Below are positions 38,101 through 52,258 of a stretch of 64,000 nt of DNA, one piece after another. This stretch comes from Aplectana chamaeleonis. Taxonomy: Eukaryota > Nematoda > Chromadorea > Rhabditida > Cosmocercidae. The position numbers were made by a program, and so were the translations under genes. The notes under the pieces were generated by a model. It did no database searches. It was not told the DNA's origin and saw only the letters and a list, made by a program, of their open reading frames with translations. Position 1 is the stretch's first letter; each line of letters begins with the position of its first letter. The DNA is taken from positions 58,816 to 122,815 of the forward strand of contig JAPDOI010001925.1 in the NCBI GenBank assembly GCA_029168955.1. Reading direction: 5' to 3'.

Positions 38101-41100
38101 CCATGGCGCGTCGTGCACTTCCAGTCAGTGCACGCACACTTTCCATGGTGCGTCGCGCAATTCCAGTCGAGTATCGCACACTTTCCACGGCGCGTGGCAC
38201 ATTTCCAGACGGGTCCAGCACACTTTCCACGGCGCGTGGCGCACTTCCAGTCAGTGCCCGCACACTTTCCACGGTGCGTGGCGCACCTCCAGTCAGTGCC
38301 CGCACACTTTCCATGGTGCGTCGCGCAATTCCAGTCGAGTATCGCACACTTTCCACGGCGCGTGGCGCACTTCAAATTGGGTCCCGCACACTTGCCACGG
38401 CGCGTGGCGCAGTTCCAGTTAGCGCATGCACACTTTCCATGGCGCGTCGTGCACTTCCAGTCGGGTCTCGCACACTTTCCACGGCGCGTGGCACATTTAC
38501 AGTCGGGTCCAACACACTTTCCACGGCGCGTGGCGCACTTCCAGTCGGTGTCCGCACACTTTCCATGGCGATTGGCACATTTCCAGTCGGGTCCAGCACA
38601 CTTTCCACGGCGCGTGGCGCATTTCCAATCAGGTTCCGATCACTTGCCACGGCGCGTGGCGCACTTCCAGTCAGTGCATGCACACTTTCCATGACGCGTC
38701 GTGCACTTCCAGTCGAGTATCGCACACTTTCCAGAGCGCGTGGCGCATTTCCAGTCGGGTCCAGCACACTTTCCACGGCGCGTGGAGCACTTCCAGTCGG
38801 TGTCCGCACACTTTCCATGGCGCGTGGCACATTTCCAGTCGGGTCCAGCACACTTTCCACGGCGCGTGGCGCACTTGCAATTGGGTTCCACACACTTTCA
38901 ACGACGCTTGGCGCACACACAGTGGGGTCCGACACACTTTCCACGGCGCATAGCGCACTTCCTATCGGGTCCCGCACACTTTCCACAGCGCGTGGCGCAT
39001 TTCCAGTCGGGTCCCGCACACTTTCCACGGCGCGTGGCGCACTTCCAGTCAGTGCATGCACACTTTCCATGGCGCATCGTGCACTTCCAGTCGAGTATCG
39101 CACACTTTCCACAGCGCGTGGCGCATTTCCAGTCGGGTCCAGCACACTTTCCACGGCGCGTGGAGCACTTCCAGTCGGTGTCCGCACACTTTCCATGGCG
39201 CGTGGCTTATTTCCAGTCGGGTCCAGCACACTTTCCACGGCGGGTGGCGCACTTGCAATTGGGTTCCACACACTTCCAACGACGCTTGGCGCACACACAG
39301 TGGGGTCCGACACACTTTCCACGGCGCATAGCGCACTTCCTGTCGGGTCCCGCACACTTTCCACGGCGCGTGGCGCACTTCCAGTCAGCGCATGCACACT
39401 TTCCATGGCGCGTCGTGCACTTCCAGTCAGTGCACGCACACTTTCCATGGTGCGTCGCGCAATTCCAGTCGAGTATCGCACACTTTCCACGGCGCGTGGC
39501 ACATTTCCAGACGGGTCCAGCACACTTTCCACGGCGCGTGGCGCACTTCCAGTCAGTGCCCGCACACTTTCCACGGTGCGTGGCGCACCTCCAGTCAGTG
39601 CCCGCACACTTTCCATGGTGCGTCGCGCGATTCCAGTCGAGTATCGCACACTTTCCACGGCGCGTGGCGCACTTCCAATTGGGTCCCGCACACTTGCCAC
39701 GGCGCGTGGCGCAGTTCCAGTCAGCGCATGCACACTTTCCATGGCGCGTCGTGCACTTCCAGTCGGGTCTCGCACACTTTCCACGGCGCGTGGCACATTT
39801 ACAGTCGGGTCCAACACACTTTCCACGGCGCGTGGCGCACTTCCAGTCGGTGTCCGCACACTTTCCATGGCGATTGGCACATTTCCAGTCGGGTCCAGCA
39901 CACTTTCCACGGCGCGTGGCGCATTTCCAATCAGGTTCCGATCACTTGCCACGGCGCGTGGCGCACTTCCAGTCAGTGCATGCACACTTTCCATGACGCG
40001 TCGTGCACTTCCAGTCGAGTATCGCACACTTTCCAGAGCGCGTGGCGCATTTCCAGTCGGGTCCAGCACACTTTCCACGGCGCGTGGAGCACTTCCAGTC
40101 GGTGTCCGCACACTTTCCATGGCGCGTGGCACATTTCCAGTCGGGTCCAGCACACTTTCCACGGCGCGTGGCGCACTTGCAATTGGGTTCCACACACTTC
40201 CAACGACGCTTGGCGCACACACAGTGGGGTCCGACACACTTTCCACGGCGCATAGCGCACTTCCTATCGGGTCCCGCACACTTTCCACAGCGCGTGGCGC
40301 ATTTCCAGTCGGGTCCCGCACACTTTCCACGGCGCGTGGCGCACTTCCAGTCAGTGCATGCACACTTTCCATGGCGCATCGTGCACTTCCAGTCGAGTAT
40401 CGCACACTTTCCACAGCGCGTGGCGCATTTCCAGTCGGGTCCAGCACACTTTCCACGGCGCGTGGAGCACTTCCAGTCGGTGTCCGCACACTTTCCATGG
40501 CGCGTGGCTTATTTCCAGTCGGGTCCAGCACACTTTCCACGGCGGGTGGCGCACTTGCAATTGGGTTCCACACACTTCCAACGACGCTTGGCGCACACAC
40601 AGTGGGGTCCGACACACTTTCCACGGCGCATAGCGCACTTCCTGTCGGGTCCCGCACACTTTCCACAGCGCGTGGCGCATTTCCAGTCGGGTCCAGCACA
40701 CTTTCCACGGCGCGTGGCGCACTTCCAGTCAGTGCCCGCACACTTTCCACGGTGCGTGGCGCACCTCCAGTCAGTGCCCGCACACTTTCCATGGTGCGTC
40801 GCGCGATTCCAGTCGAGTATCGCACACTTTCCACGGCGCGTGGCGCACTTCCAGTCGGGTCCCGCACACTTGCCCCGGCGCGTGGCGCAGTTCCAGTCAG
40901 CGCATGCACACTTTCCATGGCGCGTCGTGCACTTCCAGTCGGGTCTCGCACACTTTCCACGGCGCGTGGCACATTTACAGTCGGGTCCAACACACTTTCC
41001 ACGGCGCGTGGCGCACTTCCAGTCGGTGTCCGCACACTTTCCATGGCGCGTGGCGCATTTCCAGTCGGGTCCAGCACACTTTCCACGGCGCGTGGCGCAT

Positions 41101-41340
41101 TTCCAATCAGGTTCCGATCACTTGCCACGGCGCGTGGCGCACTTCCAGTCAGTGCATGCACACTTTCCATGACGCGTCGTGCACTTCCAGTCGAGTATCG
41201 CACACTTTCCACAGCGCGTGGCGCATTTCCAGTCGGGTCCAGCACACTTTCCACGGCGCGTGGAGCACTTCCAGTCGGTGTCCGCACACTTTCCATGGCG
41301 CGTGGCACATTTCCAGTCGGGTCCAGCACACTTTCCACAG
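38101..41340. repeat. Higher-order repeat of 1,302 bp (31 monomers)
   Basis: The same ordered series of monomer variants starts at 38,101 and 39,403 (offset 1,302 = 31 x 42) and is nearly identical over the full length. A third copy follows with an offset of 1,176 bp (28 monomers; for example 40,003 and 41,179), that is, short by exactly three monomers (126 bp). Confidence 0.85.
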
Positions 41341-44300
41341 CGCGTGGCGCAGCGCATTTCCAGTCAGGTCCCGCACACTTTCCACGGCGCGTGGCGCACT
41401 TCCAGTTAGCGCATGCACACTTTCCACGGCGCGTGGCGCACTTCCTGTCGGGTCCCGCACACTTTCCACAGCGCGTGGCGCATTTCCAGTCGGGTCCCGC
41501 ACACTTTCCACGGCGCGTGGCGCACTTCCAGTCAGCGCATGCACACTTTCCATGGCGCGTCGTGCACTTCCAGTCAGTGCACGCACACTTTCCATGGTGC
41601 GTCGCGCAATTCCAGTCGAGTATCGCACACTTTCCACGGCGCGTGGCACATTTCCAGACGGGTCCAGCACACTTTCCACGGCGCGTGGCGCACTTCCAGT
41701 CAATGCCCGCACACTTTCCATGTTGCGTCGCGCAATTCCAGTCAGTGCCCGCACACTTTCCATGGTGCGTCGCGCAATTGCAGTCGAGTATCGCACACTT
41801 TCCACGGCGCGTGGCGCACTTCCAGTCGGGGGCCGCACACTGTCCACGGAGCGTGGCGCAGTTCCAGTCAGCGCATGCACACTTTCCATGGCGCGTCGTG
41901 CACTTCCAGTCGGGTCTCGCACACTTTCCACGGCGCGTGGCACATTTACAGTCGGGTTCAACACACTTTCCACGGCGCGCGGCGCACTTCCAGTCGGTGT
42001 CCGCACACTTTCCATGGCGATTGGCACATTTCCAGTCGGGTCCAGCACACTTTCCACGGCGCGTGGCGCATTTCCAATCAGGTCCCGCACACTTGCCACG
42101 GCGCGTGGCGCACTTCCAGTCAGCGCATGCACACTTTCCATGGCGCGTCGCGCAATTCCAGTCGAGTATCGCACACTTTCCACGGCGCGTGGCATATTTC
42201 CAGTCGGGTCCAGCACACTTTATACGGCGCGTGGCGCACTTCCGGTCGGTGTTCGCACACTTTCCACGGTGCGTGGCGCACTTCCAGTCGGTGTCCGCAC
42301 ACTTTCCACAGCGCGTGGCGCACTTGCAATTGGGTCCCACACACTTCCAACGACGCTTGGCCTACTCCCAGTGGGGTCCGACACACTTTGCACGGCGCGT
42401 TGCGCTTTTCCAGTTGGGTTCAGCACACTTTCCACAGCGCGTGGTGCCTTTCCAGTCGGGTCCCAAACACTTTCCACGGCGCGTCGCGCACTTCCAGTCG
42501 GTGCATGCACACTTTCCATGGCGCGTCGTGCACTTCCAGTCGAGTATCGCACACTTTGCACGGCGCGTTGCGCTTTTCCAGTTGGGTTCAGCACACTTTC
42601 CACAGCGCGTGGCGCACTTCCACTCGAGTCCCGCACACTTTCCACTGCGCGAGGCGCACTTCCAGAAGTGTACAGCACACTTTCCACGGCGCGTAGCGCA
42701 CTTCCAGTCGGGTCCCGCACACTTTCCACGGCGTGTGGCGCCTTTCCAGTCGGGTCCCACACACTTTCCCCGGCGTGTGGCGCCTTTCCAGTCGGGTCCC
42801 ACACACTTTACACAACGCGTGGCGCACTTCCAGTCAGGTCCCGCACACTTTCCACGGCGCGTGGCGCACTTCCAGTCAGTGCACGCACACTTTCCATGGT
42901 GCGTCGCGCACCCAGTCGAGTATCGCACACTTTCCACGGCGCGTGGCACATTTCCAGTCGGGTCCAGCACACTTTCCACGGCGCGTGGCGCACTTCCAGT
43001 CAGTGCCCGCACACTTTCCACGGCGCGTGGCGCACTTCCAGTGCGAGCCCGCACACTTTCCATGATGCGTCGCGCACTTCCAGTCGAGTATCGCACACTT
43101 TCCACGGCGCGTGGCGCACTTCCAATTGGGTCCCGCACACTTTCCACGGCGCGTGGCGCACTTCCAGTTAGAGCCCGCACACTTTCCATGGCGCGTAGCG
43201 CACTTCCAGTTGGGTCCCGCACAATTTCCACGGCGTGTGGCCCCTTTCCAGTTGGGTCCCGTACACTTTTCACGGCGCGCGGCGCACCTCCAGATCGGTT
43301 CCGCACACTTTCAGGGCGCGTGGCGCGCTTTCAGTCAGGTCCCGCACACTTTCCACGGCGCGTGGCGCATTTCCAGTCGGGTCCAGCACACTTTCCACGG
43401 CTCGTGGCGCACTTCCGGTCGGTGTCCGCACACTTTCCACGGCGCGTGGCGCACTTCCAGTCAAGTATCGCACACTTTCCACGGCGCGTGGCGCACTTTC
43501 AGTCGGGTCCCGCACACTTTCCACAGCGCGTGGCGCACTTTCAGTCGGGTCCCGCACACTTTTCACAGCGCGTGGCGCATTTCCAGTCGGGTCCCGCACA
43601 CTTTCCACGGCGCGTGACTCACCTCCAGTTGGTGCCCGCACACTTTCCATGGCGCGTCGCGCACTTCCAGTCGAGTATCGCTCACTTTCCACGGCGCGTG
43701 GCGCACTTTCAAGTCGGGTCCCGCACACTTTCCACGGCGTGTGGCGCCTTTCCAGTTGGGTCCCACACACTTTCCACGGCGCGTGGCGCACTTCCAGTCA
43801 GTGCCCGCACACTTTCCGCGGTGCGTCGCGCACTTCCAGTCAAGTTTCGCACACTTTCCACAGCGCGTGGCATATTTCCAGTCGGGTCCAGCACACTTTC
43901 CACGGCGCGTGGCGCACTTCCGGTCGGTGTTCGCACACTTTCCACGGCGCGTGACATATTTCCAGTCGGGTCCAGCACACTTTCCACGGCGCGTGGCGCA
44001 CTTTCAGTCAGTGCCCGCACACTTTCCATGGTGCGTCGCGCAACTCCAGTCGAGTATCGCACACTTTCCACGGCGCGTGGCGCACTTCCGGTCGGTGTCC
44101 GCACACTTTCCACGGCGCGTGGCGCACTTCCTCTCGGGTCCCGCACACTTTCCACAGCGCGTGGCGCATTTCCAGTTGGGTCCCGCACACTTTCCACGGC
44201 GCGTGGCGCACTTCCAGTCAGTGCCCGCACACTTTCCATGGTGCGTCGCGCAATTCCAGTCGAGTATCGCACACTTTCCACGGCGCGTGGCACATTTCCA

Positions 44301-47300
44301 GTCGGGTCCAGCACACTTTCCACGGCGCGTGGAGCACTTCCAGTTGGTGTCCGCACACTTTCCACGGCGCGTGGCGCACTTCCTGTCGGGTCCCGCACAC
44401 TTTCTACAGCGCGTGGCGCAGCGCATTTTCAGTCAGGTCCCGCACACTTTCCACGGCGCGTGGCGCACTTCCAGTCAGTGCCCGCACACTTTCCATGGTG
44501 CGTCGCGCAATTCCAATTGGGTCCCGCACACTTGCTACGGCGCGTGGCGCACTTCCAGTCAGCGCATGCACACTTTCCATGGCGCGTCGTGCACTTCCAA
44601 CCGAGTATCGCACACTTTCCACGGCGCGTGGCGCACTTACAATTGGGTTCCACACACTTCCAACGACGCTTCGCGCACACACAGTGGGGCCCGACACACT
44701 TTCCACGGCGCGTCGCGCACTTCCTGTCGGGTTCCGCACACTTTCCACAGCGCGTGGCGCATTTCCAGTCGGGTCCCGCAGACTTTCCATGGCGCGTGGC
44801 GCACTTCCTGTCGGGTCCCGCACACTTTCCACAGCGCGTGGCGCACTCACAGTCGGGTCCAGCACACTTACCACGGCGCGTGGCGCATTTCCAGTCAGGT
44901 CCCGCACACTTTCCACGGCGCGTGGCGCACTTCCAGTCAGTGCCCGCACACTTTCCATGGTGCGTCGCGCAACTCCAGTCGAGTATCGCACACTTTCCAC
45001 AGCGCGTGGCATATTTCCAGTCGGGTCCAGCACACTTTCCACGGCGCGTGGCACACTTCCAGTCGGGTCCAGCACACTTTCCACGGCGCGTGGCATATTT
45101 CCAGTCGGGTCCAGCACACTTTCCACGGCGCGTGGCGCACTTCCAGTCAGTGCCCGCACACTTTCCGCGGTGCGTCGCGCACTTCCAGTCAAGTTTCGCA
45201 CACTTTCCACGGCGCGTGACATATTTCCAGTCGGGTCCAGCACACTTTCCACGGCGCGTGGCGCACTTCCGGTCGGTGTTCGCACACTTTCCACGGCGCG
45301 TGGCGCACTTCCTGTCGGGTCCCGCACACTTTCCACAGCGCGTGGCGCAGCGCATTTCCAGTCAGGTCCCGCACACTTTCCACGGCGCGTGGCGCACTTT
45401 CAGTCAGTGCCCGCACACTTTCCATGGCGCGTGGCGCACTTCCTGTCGGGTCCCGCACACTTTCCACAGCGCGTGGCGCAGCGCATTTCCAGTCAGGTCC
45501 CGCACACTTTCCACGGCGCGTGGCGCACTTCCAGTCAGCGCATGCACACTTTCCACGGCGCGTCGCGCACTTCCAGTCAGTGCCCGCACACTTTACATGG
45601 CGCGTAGCGCACTTCTAGTCGTGTTACGCACACTTTCCACGGCGCGTGGCGCACTTCCAATTGGGTCCCGCACACTTGCCACGGCGCGTGGCGCACTTCC
45701 AGTCAGCGCATGCACACTTTCCATGGCGCGTCGTGCACTTCCAGTCGAGTATCGCACACTTTCCACGGCGCGTGGCGCACTTGCAATTGGGTCCCAGACA
45801 CTTTCAACGACGCTTTGCGCACACACAGTGGGGTCCGACACACTTTCCACGGCGCGTGACGCACTTTCTGTCGGGTTCCGCACACTTTCCACAGCGCGTG
45901 GCGCATTTCCAGTCGGGTCCCGCACACTTTCCACGGCGCGTGGCGCACTTCCAGTCAGTGCACGCACACTTTCCATGGTGCGTCGCGCAATTCCAGTCGA
46001 GTATCGCACACTTTCCACGGCGCGTGGCACATTTCCAGACGGGTCCAGCACACTTTCCACGGCGCGTGGCGCACTTCCAGTCAGTGCCCGCACACTTTCC
46101 ACGGTGCGTGGCGCACTTCCAGTCAGTGCCCGCACACTTTTCATGGTGCGTCGCCCACTTCCAGTCGAGTATCGCACACTTTCCAAGGCGCGTGGCGCAC
46201 TTCCTGTCGGGTCCCGCACACTTTCCACAGCGCGTGACTCACCTCCAGTTGGTGCCCGCACACTTTCCATGGCGCGTCGCGCACTTCCAGTCGAGTATCG
46301 CTCACTTTCCACGGCGCGTGGCGCACTTTCAATTGGGTCCCACACACTTCCAACAACGCTTCGCGCACTCCACCTGGGGCCCGACACACTTTCCACGGTG
46401 CGTGGCGCACTTCCAGTCGGATCCAGCACACTTTCCACAGCGCTTGGCGCATTTCCAGTCGGTTCCCGCACACTTTCCTCGGCGCGTGGCGCACTCCCAG
46501 TCAGCGCATGCACTCTTTCCATGGCGCGTCGTGCACTTCCAGTCGAATATCGCACGCTTTCCACGGCGCGTGGCACATTTCCAGTCGGGTCCAGCACACT
46601 TTCCACGGCGCGTGGAGCACTTCCAGTCGGTGTCCGCACACTTTCCACGGCGCGTCGTGCACTTCCAGTCGAGTATCGCACACTTTCCACGGCGCGTGGC
46701 GCACTTCCAGTCAGTGCCCGCACACTTTCCATGTTGCGTCGCGCAATTCCAGTCGAGTATCGCACACTTTCCACGGCGCGTAGAGCACTTCCAGTCGGTG
46801 TCCGCACACTTTCCACGGCGCGTGGCGCACTTCCTGTCGGGTCCCGCACACTTTCCACAGCGCGTGGCGCAGCGCATTTCCAATCAGGTCCCGCACACTT
46901 TCCACGGCGCGTGGCGCACTTCCAGTCAGTACCCGCACACTCTCCATGGTGCGTCGCGCAATTCCAGTCGAGTACCGCACACTTTCCACGGCGCGTGGCG
47001 CACTTCCAGTCAGTGCCCGCACACTTTCCACGGCGCGTGGCGCGCTCCCAGTGGGGCCCGACAAACCTTTCACAACGCGTGGCGCACTTCCTGTCGGATC
47101 CCGCACACTTTCCACAGCGCGTGGCTTACTTACAGTCGGGTCCCGCACACTTTCCACGGCGCGTGGCGCATTTCCAATCAGGTCCCGCACACTTGCCACG
47201 GCGCGTGGCGCACTTCCATTCAGCGCATGCACACTTTCCTTGGCGCGTCGTGCACTTCCAGTCGAGTATCGCACACTTTCCACGGCGCGTGGCGCACTTA

Positions 47301-48855
47301 CAATTGGGTTCAACACCCTTCCAACGACGCTTGGCGCACACACAGTGGGGTCCGACACACATTCCAAGGCGCGTAGCGCACTTCCTGTCGGGTTCCGCAC
47401 TTTTTCCACAGCGCGTGGCGCATTTCCAGTCGGGTCCCGCACACTTTCCACGGCGCGTGGCGCACTTCCAGTCAGTGCCCGCACACTTTCCATGGTGCGT
47501 CGCGCAATTCCAGTCGAGTATCGCACACTTTCCACGGCGCGTGGCACATTTCCAGTCGGGTCCAGCACACTTTCCACGGCGCGTGGAGCACTTCCGGTCG
47601 GTGTTCGCACACTTTCCACGGCGCGTGACACATTTCCAGTCGGGTCCAGCACACTTTCCACGGCGCGTGGTGCAGCGCATTTCCAGTCAGGTCCCGCACA
47701 CTTTCCACGGCGCGTGGCGCACTTCCAGTCAGTGCCCGCACACTTTCCATGGTGCGTCGCGCAACTCCAGTCGAGTATCGCACACTTTCCACAGCGCGTG
47801 GCGCAGCGCATTTCCAGTCAGGTCCCGCACACTTTCCACGGCGCGTGGCGCACTTTCAGTCAGTGCCCGCACACTTTCCATGGCGCGTGGCGCACTTCCT
47901 GTCGGGTCCCGCACACTTTCCACAGCGCGTGGCGCAGCGCATTTCCAGTCAGGTCCCGCACACTTTCCACGGCGCGTGGCACATTTACAGTCGGGTCCAA
48001 CACACTTTCCACGGCGCGTGGCGCATTTCCAATCAGGTCCCGCACACTTGCCACGGCGCGTTGCGCACTTCCAGTCAGCGCATGCACACTTTCCATGGCG
48101 CGTCGTGCACTTCCAACCGAGTATCGCACACTTTCCACGGCGCGTGGCGCACTTACAATTGGGTTCCACACACTTCCAACGACGCTTCGCGCACACACAG
48201 TGGGGCCCGACACACTTTCCACGGCGCGTCGCGCACTTCCTGTCGGGTTCCGCACACTTTCCACAGCGCGTGGCGCATTTCCAGTCGGGTCCCGCACACT
48301 TTCCTCGGCGCGTGGCGCACTTCCAGTCAGCGCATGCACACTTTCCATGGCGCGTCGTGCACTTCATGTCGAGTATCGCACACTTTCCACGGCGCGTGGC
48401 GCACTTCCAATTGGGTCCCGCACACTTGCCACGGCGCGTGGCGCACTTCCAGTCAGTGCCCGCACACTTTGCATGGTGCGTCGCGCTATTCCAGTCGAGT
48501 ATCGCACACTTTCCACGGCGCGTGGCACATTTCCAGTCGGGTCCAGCACACTTTCCACGGCGCGTGGAGCACTTCCAGTCGGTGTCCGCACACTTTCCAT
48601 GTTGCGTCGCGCAGTTCCAGTCGAGTATCGCACACTTTCCACGGCGCGTGGCACATTTCCAGTCGGGTCCAGCACACTTTCCACGGCGCGTAGAGCACTT
48701 TCAGTCGGTGTCCGCACACTTTCCACGGCGCGTGGCGCACTTCCTGTCGGGTCCCGCACACTTTACACAGCGCGTGGCGCAGCGCATTTCCAATCAGGTC
48801 CCGCACACTTTCCACGGCGCGTGGCGCACTTCCAGTCAGTACCCGCACACTCTCC

Positions 48856-51270
48856 ATGGTGCGTCGCGCACTTCCAGTCGAGTATCGCACACTTTCCACG
48901 GCGCGTGGCGCACTTCCAATTGGGTCCCAGACACTTCTAACGACGCTCGGCGCACTCTCAGTGGGGCCCGACAAACCTTTCACAACGCGTGGCGCACTTC
49001 CAGTCGGGTCCCGCACACTTTCTACAACGCGTGGCGCACTTCCAGTCGGGTCCTGCACACTTTCCACAGCGCTTGGCGCACTTACAGTCGGGTCCTGCAC
49101 ACTTGCCACGGCGCGTGGCGCACTTCCAGTCAGCGCATGCACACTTTCCATGGCGCGTCGTGCACTTCCAATCGAGTATCGCACACTTTCCACGGCGCGT
49201 GGCGCACTTACAATTGGGTTCCACACACTTCCAACGACGCTTCGCGCACACACAGTGGGGTCTGACACACTTTCCACGGCGCGTCGCGCACTTCCTGTCG
49301 GGTTCCGCACACTTTCCATGGCGCGTGGCGCACTTCCTGTCGGGTCCCGCATACTTTCCACAGCGCGTGGCGCACTTCCAGTCAGTGCCCGCACACTTTC
49401 CATGTTGCGTCGCGCAATTCCAGTCGAGTATCGCACACTTTCCACGGCGCGTGGCACATTTCCAGTCGGGTCCAGCACACTTTCCACGGCGCGTAGAGCA
49501 CTTCCAGTCGGTGTCCGCACACTTTCCACGGCGCGTGGCGCACTTCCTGTCGGGTCCCGCACACTTTCCACAGCGCGTGGCGCAGCGCATTTCCAGTCAG
49601 GTCCCGCACACTTTCCACGGCGCGTGGCGCACTTCCATTCAGTGCCCGCACACTTTCCATGGTGCGTCGCGCAATTCCAGTCGAGTATCGCACACTTTTC
49701 ACGGCGCGTGGCGCACTTCCAATTGGGTCCCAGACACTTCTAACGACACTCGGCGCGCTCCCAGTGGGGCCCGACAAACCTTTCACAACGCGTGGCGCAC
49801 TTCCTGTCGGGTCCCGCACACTTTCCACAGCGCGTGGCTCACTTACAGTCGAGTCCCGCACACTTTCCACGGCGCGTGGCGCATTTAAAATCAGGTCCCG
49901 CACACTTGCCACGGCGCGTGGCGCACTTCCAGTCAGCGCATGCACACTTTCCATGGCGCGTCGTGCACTTCCAGTCGAGTATCGCACACTTTCCACGGCG
50001 CGTGGCGCACTTCCAGTCAGCGCATGCACACTTTCCATGGCGCGTCGTGCACTTCCAGTCGAGTATCGCACACTTTCCACGGCGCGTGGCGCACTTACAA
50101 TTGGGTTCCACACACTTCCAACGACGCTTGGCGCACACACAGTGGGGTCCGACACACTTTCCACGGCGCGTGGCGCACTTCCAGTCAATGCCCGCACACT
50201 TTCCATGTTGCGTCGCGCAATTCCAGTCGAGTATCGCACACTTTCCACGGCGCGTGGCACATTTCCAGTCGGGTCCAGCACACTTTCCACGGCGCGTAGA
50301 GCACTTCCAGTCGGTGTCCGCACACTTTCCACGGCGCGTGGCGCACTTCCTGTCGGGTCCCGCACACTTTCCACAGCGCGTGGCGCAGCGCATTTCCAGT
50401 CAGGTCCCGCACACTTTCCACGGCGCGTGGCGCACTTCCATTCAGTGCCCGCACACTTTCCATGGTGCGTCGCGCAATTCCAGTCGAGTATCGCACACTT
50501 TCCACGGCGCGTGACGCACTTCCATTTGGGTCCCAGACACTTCTATTGACGCTCGGCGCACTCTCAGTGGGGCCCGACAAACCTTCCACAACGCGTGGCG
50601 CACTTCCAGTCGGGTCCCGCACACTTTCTACAACGCGTGGCGCACTTCCAGTCGGGTCCTGCACACTTTCTACAACGCGTGGCGCACTTCCAGTCGGGTC
50701 CCGCACACTTTCCACAGCGCGTTGCGCACTTCCAGTCAGTGCCCGCACACCTTCCATGGTACGTCGCGCAACTCCAGTCGAGTATCGCACACTTTCCACG
50801 GCGCGTGGCGCACTTCCTGTCGGGTCCCGCACACTTTCCATGGCGCGTCGCGCACTTCCAGTCGAGTATCGCACACTTTCCACGGCGCGTGGCGCACTTA
50901 CAATTGGGTTCCACACACTTCCAACGACGCGATGCGCACTCCCAGTGGGGTCCGACACACTTTCCACGGCGCGTGGCGCACTTCCAGTCAGATCCCGCAC
51001 ACTTTCCATGTTGCGTCGCGCAATTCCAGTCGAGTATCGCACACTTTCCACGGCGCGTGGCACATTTCCAGTCGGGTCTAGCACACTTTCCACGGTGCGT
51101 GGCGCACTTCCGGTCGGTGTCCGCACACTTTCCACGGCGCGTGGCGCACTTCCTGTCGGGTCCCGCACACTTTCCACAGCGCGTGGCGCAGCGCGTTTCC
51201 AGTCAGGTCCCGCACACTTTCCACGGCGCGTGGCGCACTTCCAGTCAGTGCCCGCACACTTTCCATGGCG
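48856..51270. repeat. Higher-order repeat of 803 bp (19 monomers)
   Basis: Equivalent variant series start at 48,856, 49,659 and 50,462, spacing 803 bp. 803 equals 18 x 42 + 47, in agreement with one 47-bp monomer per repeat. Each copy contains the rare variant GGGGCCCGACAAACC followed by ACAACGCGTGG. Confidence 0.85.
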
Positions 51271-52258
51271 CGTCGCGCACTTCCAGTCGAGTATCGCACA
51301 CTTTCCACGGCGCGTGGCGCACTTACAATTGGGTTCCACACACTTCCAACGACGCGATGCGCACTTGCAATTGGGTCCCAGACACTTTCTACAACGCGTG
51401 GCGCACTTCCAGTCAGGTCCCGCGCAATTTCCACGGCGTGTGGCGCCTTTCCAGTCGGGTCTCGCACACTTTACACGGCGCGTGGCGCACTTCCAGTGGG
51501 AGCCCGCACACTTTCCATGATGCGTCGCGCACTTCCAGTCGGTGTGCGCACGCTTTCCATGGCGCGTCGTGCACTTCCAGTCGAGTCCCACACACTTTCC
51601 ACGGCGCGTGGCGCACTTCCAATTGGGTCCCGCACACTTCCAACGACGCTTGGCGCACTCCCAGTGGGGTCCGGCACACTTTCCACGGTGCGTGGCGCAC
51701 TTCAAGTCAGGTCCCGCACACTTTCCACGGCGCGTGGCTCACTTCCAGTTGGGTCCCGCACACTTTCCACGGCGCGTGGCTCACTTCTAGTCCGGTCCCG
51801 CACACTTTCCACGGCGCGTGGCGCACTTCCAGTCGGTGTCCGCACACTTTCCACGGCGCGTGGCGCACTTCCAGTCGGGTCCCGCACACTTTCCACGGCG
51901 CGTGGCGCACTTCCAGTCGGGTCCCGCACACTTTCCACGGCGCGTGGCGCACGTCCAGTCGGTGTCCGCACACTTTCCACGGCGCGTGGCGCACTTCCAG
52001 TCAATGCCCGCACACTTTCCATGTTGCGTCGCGCAATTCCAGTCAGTGCCCGCACACTTTCCATGGTGCGTCGCGCAATTCCAGTCGAGTATCGCACACT
52101 TTCCACGGCGCGTGGCGCACTTTCAGTCAGCGCATGCACACTTTCCATGGCGCGTCGTGCACTTCCAGTCGAGTATCGCACACTTTTTACGGTGGGTGGC
52201 GCATTTCCAGTCGGGTCCCGCACACTTTCCTCGGCGCGTGGCGCACTTCCAGTCAGCG

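Noticed and set aside
38103..49265. 3,720-codon open frame (and many others of 200-1,300 codons) in the large satellite
   Set aside because: All six frames are open because the 42-bp monomer contains no stop triplet on either strand. The peptides repeat 14 residues, frames switch at 47-bp monomers, and there are no start context, splice sites or domains.
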